Shown here: piece after piece, positions 17,380 to 25,284 of the stretch
How positions within the stretch are numbered: position 1 is the first letter of the stretch
Layout: each line of letters opens with the position of its first letter
Source: Rhodococcus sp. B50
Lineage (GTDB): Bacteria; Actinomycetota; Actinomycetes; Mycobacteriales; Mycobacteriaceae
NCBI RefSeq assembly: GCF_013602415.1
Contig: NZ_WPAG02000001.1
Location: 1 to 64,000 of the forward strand
Direction of reading: 5' to 3'
Length of the DNA: 64,000 nucleotides
Notes under the pieces: generated by a model
Told to the model about the DNA's origin: nothing
What the model saw: only the letters and a program-made list of their open reading frames with translations
Databases searched by the model: none
Program-made: the position numbers and the translations under genes

Positions 17380-18000
17380 GGTCTCCCTGTTGGTGGTTCG
17401 GCGTGGGGCGGGATCGGCCGCGGATCCCCTCCCCCACTGGTGTGTTCACGTTGTGGCTCCGACAGTAGGCGCACCCCGAGTCGGGCACGTACACGCTCGA
17501 GGCGTCGGGCGGCGGCGCGCTGGACACGGCCGATGGCGACCATGTGGTCGAACAGGTCGGCTTCGGGCAGGGTTCGGCGGCTTCGGTGATGGCGGCTCCG
17601 GCGGTGCGAAAGCTGCGGCGGTAGGCGGCGATGATGACGGCATGGGCGTAGTAGGGCGCGGCGGTGGGATCGACGCCGGCGGTGGTGGCGGTGGTCAGGG
17701 CGTAGGCGAGTCGGCGACCGTGGTGACCGGCGAGCCGACCGTGGCGCTCGAGGTGGGCCAGGACCATTGCGGGTCGTGGGGGTGGCCGGTGTTCATCAGT
17801 GCGGCGATGGCGTCGAACAATTCGGCGTGGAGTGGCTGGTGGAAGTCGTCGGTGGTGAGCAGGTCCACGATGTCGGCGGCTGCGGCGCGGGTGGCGAACA
17901 GCAGCGCGCACAGCAGCAGGGTTTCGGTGTCGGCGTCTGGGGGCGCGAACTCGTCGGCGCTGAGGTAGCGGTCGAGATCGGTCTGGTCGGTGACGGTCAT
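17376..18000 (-). pseudogene. DnaB N-terminal-domain-like protein, two frameshifts as assembled
   Basis: From the ATG at 18000: DLDRYLSADEF, then PDADTETLLLCALLF and DIVDLLTTDDFHQPLHAELF, which resembles the helical N-terminal domain of replicative helicase DnaB. The frame then shifts near 17762 to AMVLAHLERHGRLAGHHG, and again near 17575 to LPEADLFDHMVAIGRVQRAA, ending at 17376. Each break is explained by one missing C in a C run. The restored protein has about 208 residues and lacks any ATPase domain. Both ends overlap neighbours by ATGA, so it is the second gene of the Fic operon. It might act on plasmid replication or bind the host helicase or primase. Confidence 0.7.
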
Positions 18001-18276
18001 GCGCTGATCCGTTCGTCGAGGGCGTCGGCGATGTCGAGCACGGGAGTCGGGTCGGGGTGGCCGATGGCCGAGTGGCCGATGGTGGCGCGAGCGATGACGC
18101 TTCGTCGATGGTGATGGTGACTGCGCTACCGGCGGCGCACCGTAGGCGAGCGCGAGCGTGCGCGAGCGTGCGCGCTGCTTCGGCGGCGTCGGAGGCGGCG
18201 GCCGCGTGGGTGAGGTGCAGCCAGAATCGGAGCGCGCAACGGTGGGCGCAGTCAGCGTGACGGTCCAGACGATCAT
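17997..18276 (-). pseudogene. Small protein, first gene of the Fic operon, frameshifted
   Basis: Starts at an ATG behind GGAGCG with MIVWTVTLTAPTVA, continues in a second frame with ALRFWLHLTHAAAASDAAEA and in a third with IARATIGHSAIGHPDPTPVL to a TGA that overlaps the next start. The restored product is about 93 residues, partly helical, of unknown function. Two single-base changes are needed. The array of 11-bp repeats at 18362-18403 lies upstream. Confidence 0.55.
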
Positions 18277-18361
18277 GCGGCGCTCCTTCGGCTTGACGGG
18301 GTTTCCCCAGATACTCGTCCATTGTCGCTTAATTATCATGTTTTGTGAAGCCTTTTCGATG

Positions 18362-18403
18362 AGTTTACATGATTATGGGTTGTTTTTTGATTATTTTGTG
18401 ATG
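18362..18403 (-). promoter_or_regulatory. Repeat array A: conserved box plus degenerate 11-bp repeats
   Basis: On the + strand, AGTTTACAT (18362-18370) is followed by GATTATGGGTT, GTTTTTTGATT and ATTTTGTGATG, each 11 bases. The order and spacing match arrays at 20004, 20619 and 24587, but the repeats are more degenerate. It lies 86 bases upstream of the Fic operon. Confidence 0.55.
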
Positions 18404-18425
18404 CGTTGGCGAGGGCCGTGCCGGA

Positions 18426-18460
18426 GCCGTCGACCGGGGTTCGATGCCCCGGTCGACGGC
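18426..18460 (-). terminator. Hairpin terminator after the ParB-like gene
   Basis: Perfect 14-bp stem, GCCGTCGACCGGGG at 18426-18439 with its complement at 18447-18460 and a 7-base loop. It is the second of two hairpins after the stop at 18538. Confidence 0.7.
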
Positions 18461-18498
18461 CATGCGTGCCGGGGGCCGGCACCAGCGAGTGGTCTGGC

Positions 18499-18529
18499 CC
18501 GGTGGGCGGCCGATACGACCGCCCACCGG
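18499..18529 (-). terminator. Hairpin terminator close to the ParB-like stop codon
   Basis: Perfect 11-bp stem CCGGTGGGCGG (18499-18509) with its complement at 18519-18529, loop of 9. It lies 9 bases after the minus-strand stop. Confidence 0.7.
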
Positions 18530-18537
18530 AAGGGGCG

Positions 18538-19997
18538 TTACTGCTCGTCGAGGGGTCGAGTCCGGCTGCGCGGCGCTCGATGTCGGCGAGGGTGTAGCCC
18601 TGGGCTTCGATGGCGCGCAGGTAGAACTGCGACAGGTCGGTGGGCTTGCGCCAGTGCTCGACGCCGACCTGGGACTCGAGGGCGATGAGGATGTGGGCGC
18701 GCAGCAGGACCAGGGCGCGGGGTCGGTGGCGCTGGCGAGCTTCGCGAGAGCGTCGGACGTGGGAGCATCTGTTCGGCCGGGTGCGGGCGTGATAGGCGGC
18801 GGGGATCTGGGGACATCATCAGCACTGTTGCCACGAATGAGGCGGTGCCCTTGGGGGCGGTCTTGCGGGTGGTCTGCTGGGCGATCCACTTGCGGCGGAC
18901 CTCGGTGGCGGCTCGCCATTCGCGGTTGTTCTCGATCACTTCACGCCGCTGAGCTGCGCGGTCCTCGGCACTTTGTTCCTGTTCGAGCTCGGCGGGGCGG
19001 GGGTGTCCCCACCAGGTGCGCCAAGGGGTGTCTTCGATATTGACGACGTGCCAGTACAGCGTGGTCTCGTGGGTTTCGACGAGTTCTCGCGGGGAATCAT
19101 CCATTCCTCGCGGGCATCGCCGTCGGGTAGCTCGTCCACGATGTAGTCCGCGTCGATCTCGTCGCCGCTCTCGCGGTCGAAAAGGTGGGCAGCTGTAGAC
19201 GTACAGCCCGAGGTGTCCGAGGGCGGCGACTTCTTCGATGGCGGGCGTGTTGCCTTCTTCGTCGGTGACGCGCTCGACCAGCTGACTGGTCCCTCCCCCA
19301 CTCTCTCGTGAAGAGCACCAAGCGGCACGGCGGCGATGGAGTGTTCTGCGAGGTACGCCTCGGTGCGGGCCAGTGCGGCGTTGCGTTCGGTGCGGCGCAA
19401 CCGTTCGGCGGCGAGTGCGTGGTCGAGTCGTCCGCTGGCGATGGCCCACTCGATGCGGCGGACGGCGGCGGGATCGTCGCCGAACTCGGCGAGGGCGGCG
19501 GCTTGTTCGATGGTCAGCTCGCCTCGTTGCACAGCGTCGCGCTGCTCGGTGTCGCGCAAGGTCAGGGCCGCCTCGATCTCGGTGCGGGGCGCCTTGGTGC
19601 GACGGGCGATCTTGGTGGAGGTCAGTCCGTGGTCGGCCAGGGTCTCGAACAGGGCCAGGCGTTCGCCGTTGGTGATCGCGGCGCGGTGTTCGTTCTCGCT
19701 CCACTGGGTGACGAGCCGTTCGACGGCGGCGTCGGTGCCAGCGCCTTCGTCGCCGACGATGAGGGCGGGGATCTGGGTCAGTCCGGCCTCGAGGGCTGCG
19801 GCGGTGCGGCGGTGGCCGGTGAGCACGCGCAGGGGTCCGGCGGCGGTGCGGCACACAGTGATGGGGGTCAGAACTCCTTGCTCTGCGATCGACTCGCGGA
19901 AGGCATCGGTCAGGCGCAGGTCATGGCGGATGTTGGAGTCGGTGAGCAGGTCAGCGGGGTCGAGGGTGGCGAATTCGGCGGTGCTTCCGTTGTTCAT
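18538..19997 (-). pseudogene. ParB/Spo0J-family partition protein, several frameshifts as assembled
   Basis: The first 240 residues from 19997 are intact and typical: LLTDSNIRHDLRLTDAFRES, EQGVLTPITVCRTA, RVLTGHRRTAAALEAG (ParB nuclease-like/CTPase domain), then a helix-turn-helix (GLTSTKIARRTKAPRTEIEA). After ALHERVGEG the text hops between frames: QLVERVTDEEGNTPAIEEVA, FDRESGDEIDADYIVDELPD, VETHETTLYWHVVNIEDTP, WRAATEVRRKWIAQQTT, and VLLRAHILIALESQVGVEHW, finishing with LDEQ at 18538. At least five 1-base changes are needed. The expected protein is about 485 residues, longer than chromosomal ParB. It binds centromere-like DNA and works with ParA. Confidence 0.8.
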
Positions 19998-20003
19998 AAC
20001 TCA

Positions 20004-20067
20004 AGTTTACATCTGTTTTGATGCTTTTTCGATGTTTTATTGGTGCTTGTTCGATGATTGTTTGGTG
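20004..20067 (-). promoter_or_regulatory. Repeat array B: conserved box plus five exact 11-mers
   Basis: On the + strand, AGTTTACAT (20004-20012), then CTGTTTTGATG, CTTTTTCGATG, TTTTATTGGTG, CTTGTTCGATG and ATTGTTTGGTG, each exactly 11 bases. Read on the minus strand the unit is CAYCRAAnAAN. One helical turn per repeat puts the same face toward a bound protein. The array sits directly before the ParB-like start codon, so autoregulation or centromere function is likely. Confidence 0.8.
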
Positions 20068-20118
20068 ACTATTGTCACACTTTCTACCCTCCGAGCTGGG
20101 GGTTTCCGTGAAACGCAG

Positions 20119-20141
20119 ACGGCCCCGCCAGGGCGGGCCGT
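20119..20141 (-). terminator. Short hairpin after the 115-residue gene
   Basis: ACGGCCC (20119-20125) pairs with GGGCCGT (20135-20141) just past the minus-strand stop at 20146. Confidence 0.55.
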
Positions 20142-20145
20142 TGGT

Positions 20146-20493
20146 TCAGTCTTCTATGCGGTCATGGATGGGCAGGATCATGGATCGGTGGCCGAGATAC
20201 CGTTCGGACAGCTCGCCCAGTCTCGAGTCGGAGGTTCCGGCGTAGTTGCCTCCGAACATCACCACTCGTCCCGACTCGGTGAGTTCGTACCGACGACGGT
20301 CGGCGTTCCATTCGACTCTGACCAGAGCGGCATAGCTGCCTTCGATGAAGGCGTGGCGTCGAATCCGTACGGCGACGGTGGGGCTGATCTGCTCATGGCC
20401 GCCGACGTGGCTTCGCACTCCGTGGGGGGTGCAGCCGGACGGCAGTGACGTGATGCGGCCCGTGCGGGCGCGGCGCTCGTCGAGGACGCCCAT
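20146..20493 (-). CDS. Hypothetical protein, 115 residues
   Basis: Starts at an ATG that overlaps the stop of the 39-residue gene upstream (TGATG), so the two are coupled. Strand-rich C-terminal half (AFIEGSYAALVRVEWNADRR, YELTESGRVVMFGG). No family recognised, no membrane segment. Controlled by repeat array C. Confidence 0.65.
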   Translation of the reverse strand: MGVLDERRARTGRITSLPSGCTPHGVRSHVGGHEQISPTVAVRIRRHAFIEGSYAALVRVEWNADRRRYELTESGRVVMFGGNYAGTSDSRLGELSERYLGHRSMILPIHDRIED

Positions 20494-20612
20494 CAGAAGA
20501 GAGTGTCGGCGGCGGCGCTGATACCGCCGTTGGTGCAGTCGCCGAGGCGGTGGGCGCGGTAGACGTCGAGCAGGAGGCCAGCGGGGCGATGGTCGTTCTC
20601 TTCCTTGTTCAT
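20493..20612 (-). CDS. Tiny protein, 39 residues
   Basis: MNKEENDHRPAGLLLDVYRA... ends in DCTNGGISAAADTLF. DCTNGGIS is a motif I associate with small actinobacterial proteins of unknown role. The leader, ribosome binding site (AGAGGC) and first codons are the same as for the gene at 24389-24580, because both lie in a repeated 358-bp segment. Confidence 0.6.
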   Translation of the reverse strand: MNKEENDHRPAGLLLDVYRAHRLGDCTNGGISAAADTLF

Positions 20613-20954
20613 GCCTCTAGTTTACATCTGTTTTGATGATTTTTCGATGTTTTGTTGGTGTTTTTCGGTGCTTTTCTGGTGATGGTGGTCACGCGTTTTT
20701 AGGGTCTGACCTGCGGTTTGCGGGTGTAGCGGGGGTTCGGTGGCGGTGGTGGAGCGGGTACCTCGGTCGGTCGGTGCGGCCTGGTGAACCGGGCGCGGTG
20801 ACCATCGGGCAAGGGCGGGTTTTCCCTTGCTCGATGGTCGGCGGGTCCGGTAGGGCCGTGGTGTGGCGACCGGGCGCGGTGCACGCGGAGCAGCGGGAAC
20901 CTCGGGAGGGAGGGACAGGGGTCCGGGGGCGGAGCCCCCGGGGATCGGTAGAGC
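20597..20954. repeat. Dispersed 0.36-kb direct repeat, copy 1
   Basis: Nearly identical to 24565-24920. It covers the first codons (MNKEE) of a downstream gene, the 11-bp repeat array and about 270 bases of GC-rich sequence ending with a CCGGGGGC/GCCCCCGG hairpin. I noticed scattered single-base differences and indels. No gene recognised in the GC-rich part. Confidence 0.85.
20619..20681 (-). promoter_or_regulatory. Repeat array C
   Basis: AGTTTACAT (20619-20627), then CTGTTTTGATG, ATTTTTCGATG, TTTTGTTGGTG, TTTTTCGGTG (one base short) and CTTTTCTGGTG to 20681. It lies seven bases before the start codon of the 39-residue gene. Confidence 0.78.
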
Positions 20955-21007
20955 GATGCGGGTCGGGCCGGGAGTTTCTGTGCCTGTACACGAGGCCCGC
21001 ATAGACC

Positions 21008-21037
21008 GAAGGCCCCGACCAGGAGGTCGGGGCCTTC
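21008..21037 (-). terminator. Terminator of the parA operon
   Basis: Perfect 13-bp stem GAAGGCCCCGACC (21008-21020) with its complement at 21025-21037 and a 4-base loop, 21 bases after the stop at 21059. Confidence 0.85.
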
Positions 21038-21058
21038 AACGGTTGGACTGTGGTGCGG

Positions 21059-21400
21059 TCAGTCCTCGTCGGTGCTGTCGTTCTTGCTGCCGCGGGCTTT
21101 GCGCCGGCGCACCTTCTCCACCTCGGGGAAGGGCTCACCGCCGTTGTATTCCTCTTCGAGCTTGTGGGTGTACTCGGCGATGGCGGCCTCGATGAAGCTG
21201 TTGAGACTGCCGTGTGCGCCGGGGTAGACACCGCGCAGACCCTTTTGAGCGTTGGTCGCAGCGTCGATGACGGATTCGGCGAGGGTGAACGTGCGCCGGG
21301 TCAAGGTGGGTTGCTGCACGATCTTCTTCGGTGCTGCGGACCGTGCCGGGACGTTCTCGTCGGGAGCTTCGGCGTCGAACATGCTGCGGATGTCGCTCAT
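21059..21400 (-). CDS. Centromere-binding partner of ParA (small ParB-type protein)
   Basis: 113 residues. A flexible N-terminus (MSDIRSMFDAEAPDENVPAR) precedes a segment with the pattern of actinobacterial ribbon-helix-helix partition proteins: LTRRTFTLAESVIDAATNAQ, then HGSLNSFIEAAIAEYTHKLE and EEYNGGEPFPEVE. The N-terminal tail would stimulate the ParA ATPase. ATGA overlap with parA supports a two-gene par operon. Related to the two proteins at 27062-27586. Confidence 0.78.
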   Translation of the reverse strand: MSDIRSMFDAEAPDENVPARSAAPKKIVQQPTLTRRTFTLAESVIDAATNAQKGLRGVYPGAHGSLNSFIEAAIAEYTHKLEEEYNGGEPFPEVEKVRRRKARGSKNDSTDED

Positions 21401-22195
21401 GACTTCTTCCTTTGGGTAATGGTGGTGGCCAGGTCGTCATAGACCAAGGCGTGACGCCAACCGTCCTTCGTGTCGGCGAGGGATACTCCGTCGTTGACGG
21501 CCCTCTTGATCGGCTCGGCGGATCGGACGCTGCCGAGGACGGGGATGCCGGCCTCGGTGAATTGGGTGGTCCAGGCGCGAGCGAGGACCGTTCCGGACTG
21601 CACCTTGTTGAGGATGGTGCCGCGGACCCACAGAGTGCTGTTGTGCCGCTTCTTGATGCTCTGGGCGTACGAGGTCACGCCCTGCATGGCCGCGATGCTG
21701 AAGTCATGCGCTTCGTTGAGGACGATGAGCTGGTCAGCGGCCACGAGCGCGCACATCTCGAGGGCATTTCGCGTGGGGGAGCAGTCGATGAGGATGTAGT
21801 CGTAGCGGTCACGGATCGGCTCGAGTGATTCCCGCAGGACGTGGGGGCCTTCGATGGGATCGTTGGTGATGTTCTTCTCGGCGGCGATGAGGTGGGCCGC
21901 GTTCGCAGGGGCGGCGATGAGATCGACGCCGGGGCGTATTGCATCGAGGATCGCCTCGGCGGCGGGCTTTCGGGTCTCCGGGTCTATATCGACGATGTGA
22001 TCGGCGGTCACCTTCGCTGCGGCACGGAGGTCGGGCTGCAACTTGGTGAGGTGTGGGTGAGGTTGCCGGAGGGATCAAGGTCGACCAGGAGCACTTTTCG
22101 CCGGCACGGGCGAGGGCTTCACCGACGTTGAGCACGGTGGTGGTCTTACCCACCCCGCCCTTCTCGTTGCCGATCAGAATGATTTTCGAACTCAT
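21397..22195 (-). pseudogene. parA: ParA partition ATPase, two frameshifts as assembled
   Basis: Starts behind GGGAGG with MSSKIILIGNEKGGVGKTTT, the deviant Walker A of ParA. After GEALARAGEK the frame shifts to VLLVDLDPSGNLTHT near 22100 (one A missing from an A run), and again to LTKLQPDLRAAAKV near 22045. The remainder is typical: YDYILIDCSPTRNALEM (Walker B region) and FTEAGIPVLGSVRSAEPIKR. The restored length of about 266 residues is normal. It drives plasmid segregation on the nucleoid. A TGATG(N8)CATCA dyad just upstream may be its operator. Confidence 0.88.
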
Positions 22196-22347
22196 GGCCT
22201 CCCTTTCCTGATGCAATAATACATCACTTCTGATTCATAAAGAGTGCTTTTCTGGTTCTTATCGGATGGCGGTTTCGTGACTGTTGCGGACTGGGTGGTG
22301 TTGCATCTGTTCAGGTGCGGTTTTCATGTCAGTGGTGGATGGAACGG

Positions 22348-22378
22348 CGACGGCCAGGGCTCGATGCCCTGGCCGTCG
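22348..22378 (-). terminator. Terminator of the DUF3560 operon
   Basis: Perfect 13-bp stem CGACGGCCAGGGC (22348-22360) and complement (22366-22378), loop TCGAT. From here to 22678 I see no convincing gene. Confidence 0.7.
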
Positions 22379-22678
22379 GCCACCGCTGCCACTGGGGTGG
22401 GGGTGGTGGGTTGAATCTGGTTGCGTTCGCGGGGTTTCCAGTCCTGTCGGCTGGTGCGTGACGCTAGCCAACATCCAACACTATCGGTGGGGGTCGTGCA
22501 CAGGGGGCCGCTGGGATTCGCGTCGGGCTCGTGGTCGGCGGTGGGGTCTGTGCGGCGCAGCCGCTCCTTCGGGTTCGATTCTCGGCCGGCCTCGCGGTGG
22601 TGGCAGACCGTACGGGTGGGGCGGATATGGCGGCGGCCCGAGCCGGGGCCGTGAGGGGCGTCCGGCTCGGGCCGTGTG

Positions 22679-22883
22679 TCAGCGGATCTCGCGGCACTGT
22701 CGGCATTCCCACCCTTGGGGGCGGAGAAGGCAGGTTCGTCGTTCTTCGCAGAGCCAGCAGGTCTGGTTGGCTTTTTCGGCTTCGCCGCGTTCCTGCGCGC
22801 GGCTTTTTCGTGTTCGGCTGTGCGGCGTTCTCGCTCGGTGTCCAGTCGTTGTGCTGGGCCGCGGTGGGTAGTGCGCGCATCAT
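22679..22883 (-). pseudogene. Small two-CxxC zinc protein, frameshifted as assembled
   Basis: Starts MMRALPTAAQ at 22883 (ATGA overlap with the upstream gene), continues in a second frame as LDTERERRTAEHEKAARRN, and in a third as EAEKANQTCWLCEERRTCLL and WECRQCREIR to the stop at 22679. The CWLC and CRQC knuckles suggest one zinc site. The basic helical middle could bind nucleic acid. Two 1-base changes are needed. Confidence 0.55.
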
Positions 22884-23071
22884 GCGGTAGGCGGCGGCGG
22901 TGCCTGCGTCTCGTTCTGCGAGGTCGGCGGCGGGTAGCTCGGGGGTCGGTCGGCTTCGTGCAGCATGGGTCCGAAGATCGCGCGGCAGGTCTGGCAGGGG
23001 GTGAGTTGGTCAGTGACGGGCTGTTTGCATCCGGGGATGATGCACTCGGCGAACAGGGATTCGGCGGTCAT
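22880..23071 (-). CDS. Small Cys-rich protein
   Basis: 63 residues: MTAESLFAECIIPGCKQPVT, then CQTCRAIFGPML and a Pro/Ser-rich tail. The C....C...C..C pattern with IFGPML resembles small zinc proteins of actinobacterial plasmids and phages. ATGA overlaps at both ends place it inside an operon. The frame is also open upstream, into the end of the DUF3560 gene, because of an indel there. Confidence 0.65.
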   Translation of the reverse strand: MTAESLFAECIIPGCKQPVTDQLTPCQTCRAIFGPMLHEADRPPSYPPPTSQNETQAPPPPTA

Positions 23072-24074
23072 GGCGTCCTCGCGGCGAGTGGGGACCGGCG
23101 GCCGCGAGGGGGTCGCGGCCGCCGGATGTGGGTTACTGACCTGGGCGGATGGGGTGTGGGCGTCCTCGGCGCGGGGCGTCGGGATCTTGTCGTAGGGCAG
23201 TCGGTCGGTCCAGCTGTAGGCGGTGGCGACGGTGACCGACTTTGCGTTGACTCGGATCACCTTGTGCCAGGTGCCGGAGCAGTTGACGAAGCATCCGGGG
23301 CGTAGGTCGGCGCGGCTGTAGAGCTTGGGGCCGTCGGTGGCGTCCTGTTCGGCGCGTACTGCGGTCCAGTATTCGATGTCGCGCTCGAGTTCGGCTTTGT
23401 GAGTTCGAGTTGGTGCATGTGGTTGCTGGTCTCGGCGGTGTGTCCGGCAGCGCGGTACTTGGTGAGGTGGCGTTCGATGCTGCGTAGTTCGGCGCTCTGT
23501 CGTTCGATGCGGCGGTGGATCACTGCGGGGGTGTAGCGGTAATCGGTGCTGCGGGCGGCGATGCGGGCGGATTCGGCGGCTGAGCGGGCGGCGGCGTCGG
23601 CTTCGATCGAGGCGCGGGCGGTGGTGTGGGCGCGGTCGAGGGCGCGGCGGTGGCGTCGTTCGCTGTGATGTCCCACTTTGATGGGTTCTCCGCCTTCGGG
23701 CAGTGCGGCACAGGCGTGGTCGTGGCGTGCGTGGGCGGCGGCGGCGGCGGTGGCCTTGCGTTCGGCCTTGGCTGCGAGGGCGGCGGCGCGGTCGGTCAGA
23801 CGCTCGTTGCGGTCCTGGTGGGCGTCGGTGCCGTCGCGGAGGGTGGTGTCGATGTCGGTTTCGACGTCGTAGCCGGCGGCGCGCAGGGCGGCGGCGGTGT
23901 GTTCGATGCGGGCGAGGTGGGGGGCGCGGTCGCGGCTGTGCGGGATGTACCAGGCGCGGTGATGCTGCGTCCCCATTTCCAACCTGCGGTTTTGAGGATC
24001 GGCGCAGTGCCGTCGCCTTTGCTGGTGCCGTCGATGATCGTGCCCTCGGTGGGGGTGTGCGTGATGGTGAGCAT
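23068..24074 (-). pseudogene. DUF3560-family protein, frameshifted as assembled
   Basis: Starts at the ATG at 24074 with MLTITHTPTEGTIIDGTSKG and moves after GWKWGRSI to a second frame that carries the family signature AWYIPHSRDRAPHLARIEHT, a long Ala-rich helix with EGGEPIKVGHHSERRHRRAL, and a coiled-coil segment. It then shifts again to ELERDIEYWTAVRAEQDATD and FVNCSGTWHKVIRVNAKSVT. About 335 residues are expected. DUF3560 proteins are common on actinobacterial plasmids and their function is unknown; PHSRDR and HHSERRHR are the conserved spots. Confidence 0.8.
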
Positions 24075-24148
24075 GTGGCGTTTCCTGTTCGGGTCGGTAG
24101 TGCGCGCGGGGGGAGTCGCGGTGACTCCCCACCGGCGCGGAATGTGGA

Positions 24149-24362
24149 TCAGTACTCGGCGATGAAGACCGGCCAGTGGGGGCCGGGGCGGGTGGTCCAG
24201 CGGAGGATCGGCCGCCAGTAGGTGGTGGTCCGGTAGGCGCGTTCCTCGTGGTGGGGGCACATGACCCACTCGCCGTCGGTGTGGGTGGCTTCGGTGGTGC
24301 AGCCGTTGTAGTCGCACCACTGGTCGGGAAGCTCGAGTGTCTGGACGGGGGGGAGTGGTCAT
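24149..24362 (-). pseudogene. Small zinc-finger-like protein, 1-base frameshift
   Basis: MTTPP from the ATG at 24362, then, after one surplus C in a run of seven, VQTLELPDQWCDYNGCTTEA, HTDGEWVMCPHHEERAYR and HWPVFIAEY to the stop at 24149. The C...C.....C.HH pattern suggests zinc binding. About 70 residues. Unknown role, in the DUF3560 operon. Confidence 0.65.
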
Positions 24363-24388
24363 CGCGTCTTTCCTTCCGGGGTGGTCGG

Positions 24389-24580
24389 TCAGCTGAGGCC
24401 GGATTCGATTGCGGCGCTGATTTCGTCCTCGGTCATGCCTGCGGCACGGGCGGCGGCCTTGGTGTCGCGGGACTCGGCCAGGACTACGGAGATGTCCTTG
24501 CCGGTCGAGATGTTCTCGAGCAGGGCATCGATGTCGCGGCCGAGGTTGTGGAGCTTCGCGGTGATCTCTTCCTTGTTCAT
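24389..24580 (-). CDS. Small helical protein, first gene of the DUF3560 operon
   Basis: 63 residues: MNKEEITAKLHNLGRDIDAL, then AARAAGMTEDEISAAIESGL. All-helical, acidic. Its leader and first five codons are part of the 0.36-kb repeat shared with the gene at 20493-20612. It follows repeat array D directly. Confidence 0.7.
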   Translation of the reverse strand: MNKEEITAKLHNLGRDIDALLENISTGKDISVVLAESRDTKAAARAAGMTEDEISAAIESGLS

Positions 24581-24920
24581 GCCTCTAGTTTACATCGTTT
24601 TGATGATTTTTCGATGTTTGTTGGTGTTTTTCCGGTGCTTTTCTGGTGATGGTGGTCACGCGTTTTTAGGGTCTGACCTGCGGTTTTGCGGGTGTAGCGG
24701 GGGTTCGGTGGCGGTGGTGGAGCGGGTACCCGGTCGGTCGGTGCGGCCTGGTGAACCGGGCGCGGTGACTGCCGGGCAAGGGCGGGTTTTCCCTTGCTCG
24801 GTGGTCGGCGGGTCCGGTAGGGCCGTGGTGTGGCGACCGGGCGCGGTGCACGCGGAGCATCGGGAACCTTGGGAGGGAGGGACAGGGGTTCGGGGGCGGA
24901 GCCCCCGGGATCGGTAGAGC
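24565..24920. repeat. Dispersed 0.36-kb direct repeat, copy 2
   Basis: Second copy of 20597-20954 in the same orientation, 3.97 kb away. It carries repeat array D and the same start codon context for a different small gene. The copies end together at GATCGGTAGAGC. Confidence 0.85.
24587..24648 (-). promoter_or_regulatory. Repeat array D
   Basis: AGTTTACAT (24587-24595), CGTTTTGATG (one base short), ATTTTTCGATG, TTTGTTGGTG (one short), TTTTTCCGGTG and CTTTTCTGGTG to 24648. The shortened units differ from array C at homopolymer runs, so they may be sequencing indels. Confidence 0.75.
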
Positions 24921-25284
24921 CGACACGCACGGCAGACGAGCCGGGGCACACTCCTAGCCAGGGCGAGGGGGCACCGTCCGCCGGCCGCGGGAGCATACGT
25001 TTGCCGGCCCCGAGACCAACGAGGCAAAGATCCGACTGCCACACCGACCACCGAGCACACTGCTGTCGACACCCGACACGACCTTAAGGGGGTCCGGGGG
25101 CGGATCGCCCTGGTCAACGCCGAAAACGCGACTCGGCGCACCGAACCGGGGGACGATTCCCGAGTTCGATGCGCCGAGGTGAGACTGGCAGGCATCAGAC
25201 GTGGACATTTTTTGATGTCGCTCTGATTTTTGTTGATTACGATTTGCTGTTGAAAAGTTGATATTTTTGATGTCGTTGTGATGC
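24921..25284. other. Gap with an AT-rich island
   Basis: No gene recognised. At about 25200-25285 the DNA turns AT-rich and contains GTTGTGATG and TATTTTTGATG-like units on the + strand, reminiscent of the repeat arrays but without a clear AGTTTACAT box. Confidence 0.4.

Noticed and set aside
22259..22474. 71-codon minus-strand frame before parA
   Set aside because: It runs straight through the terminator hairpin at 22348-22378 and has low-complexity His/Pro/Thr composition.
20004..24648. CRISPR array made of the 11-bp repeats
   Set aside because: Repeats are too short, have no unique spacers, and no cas genes are present.
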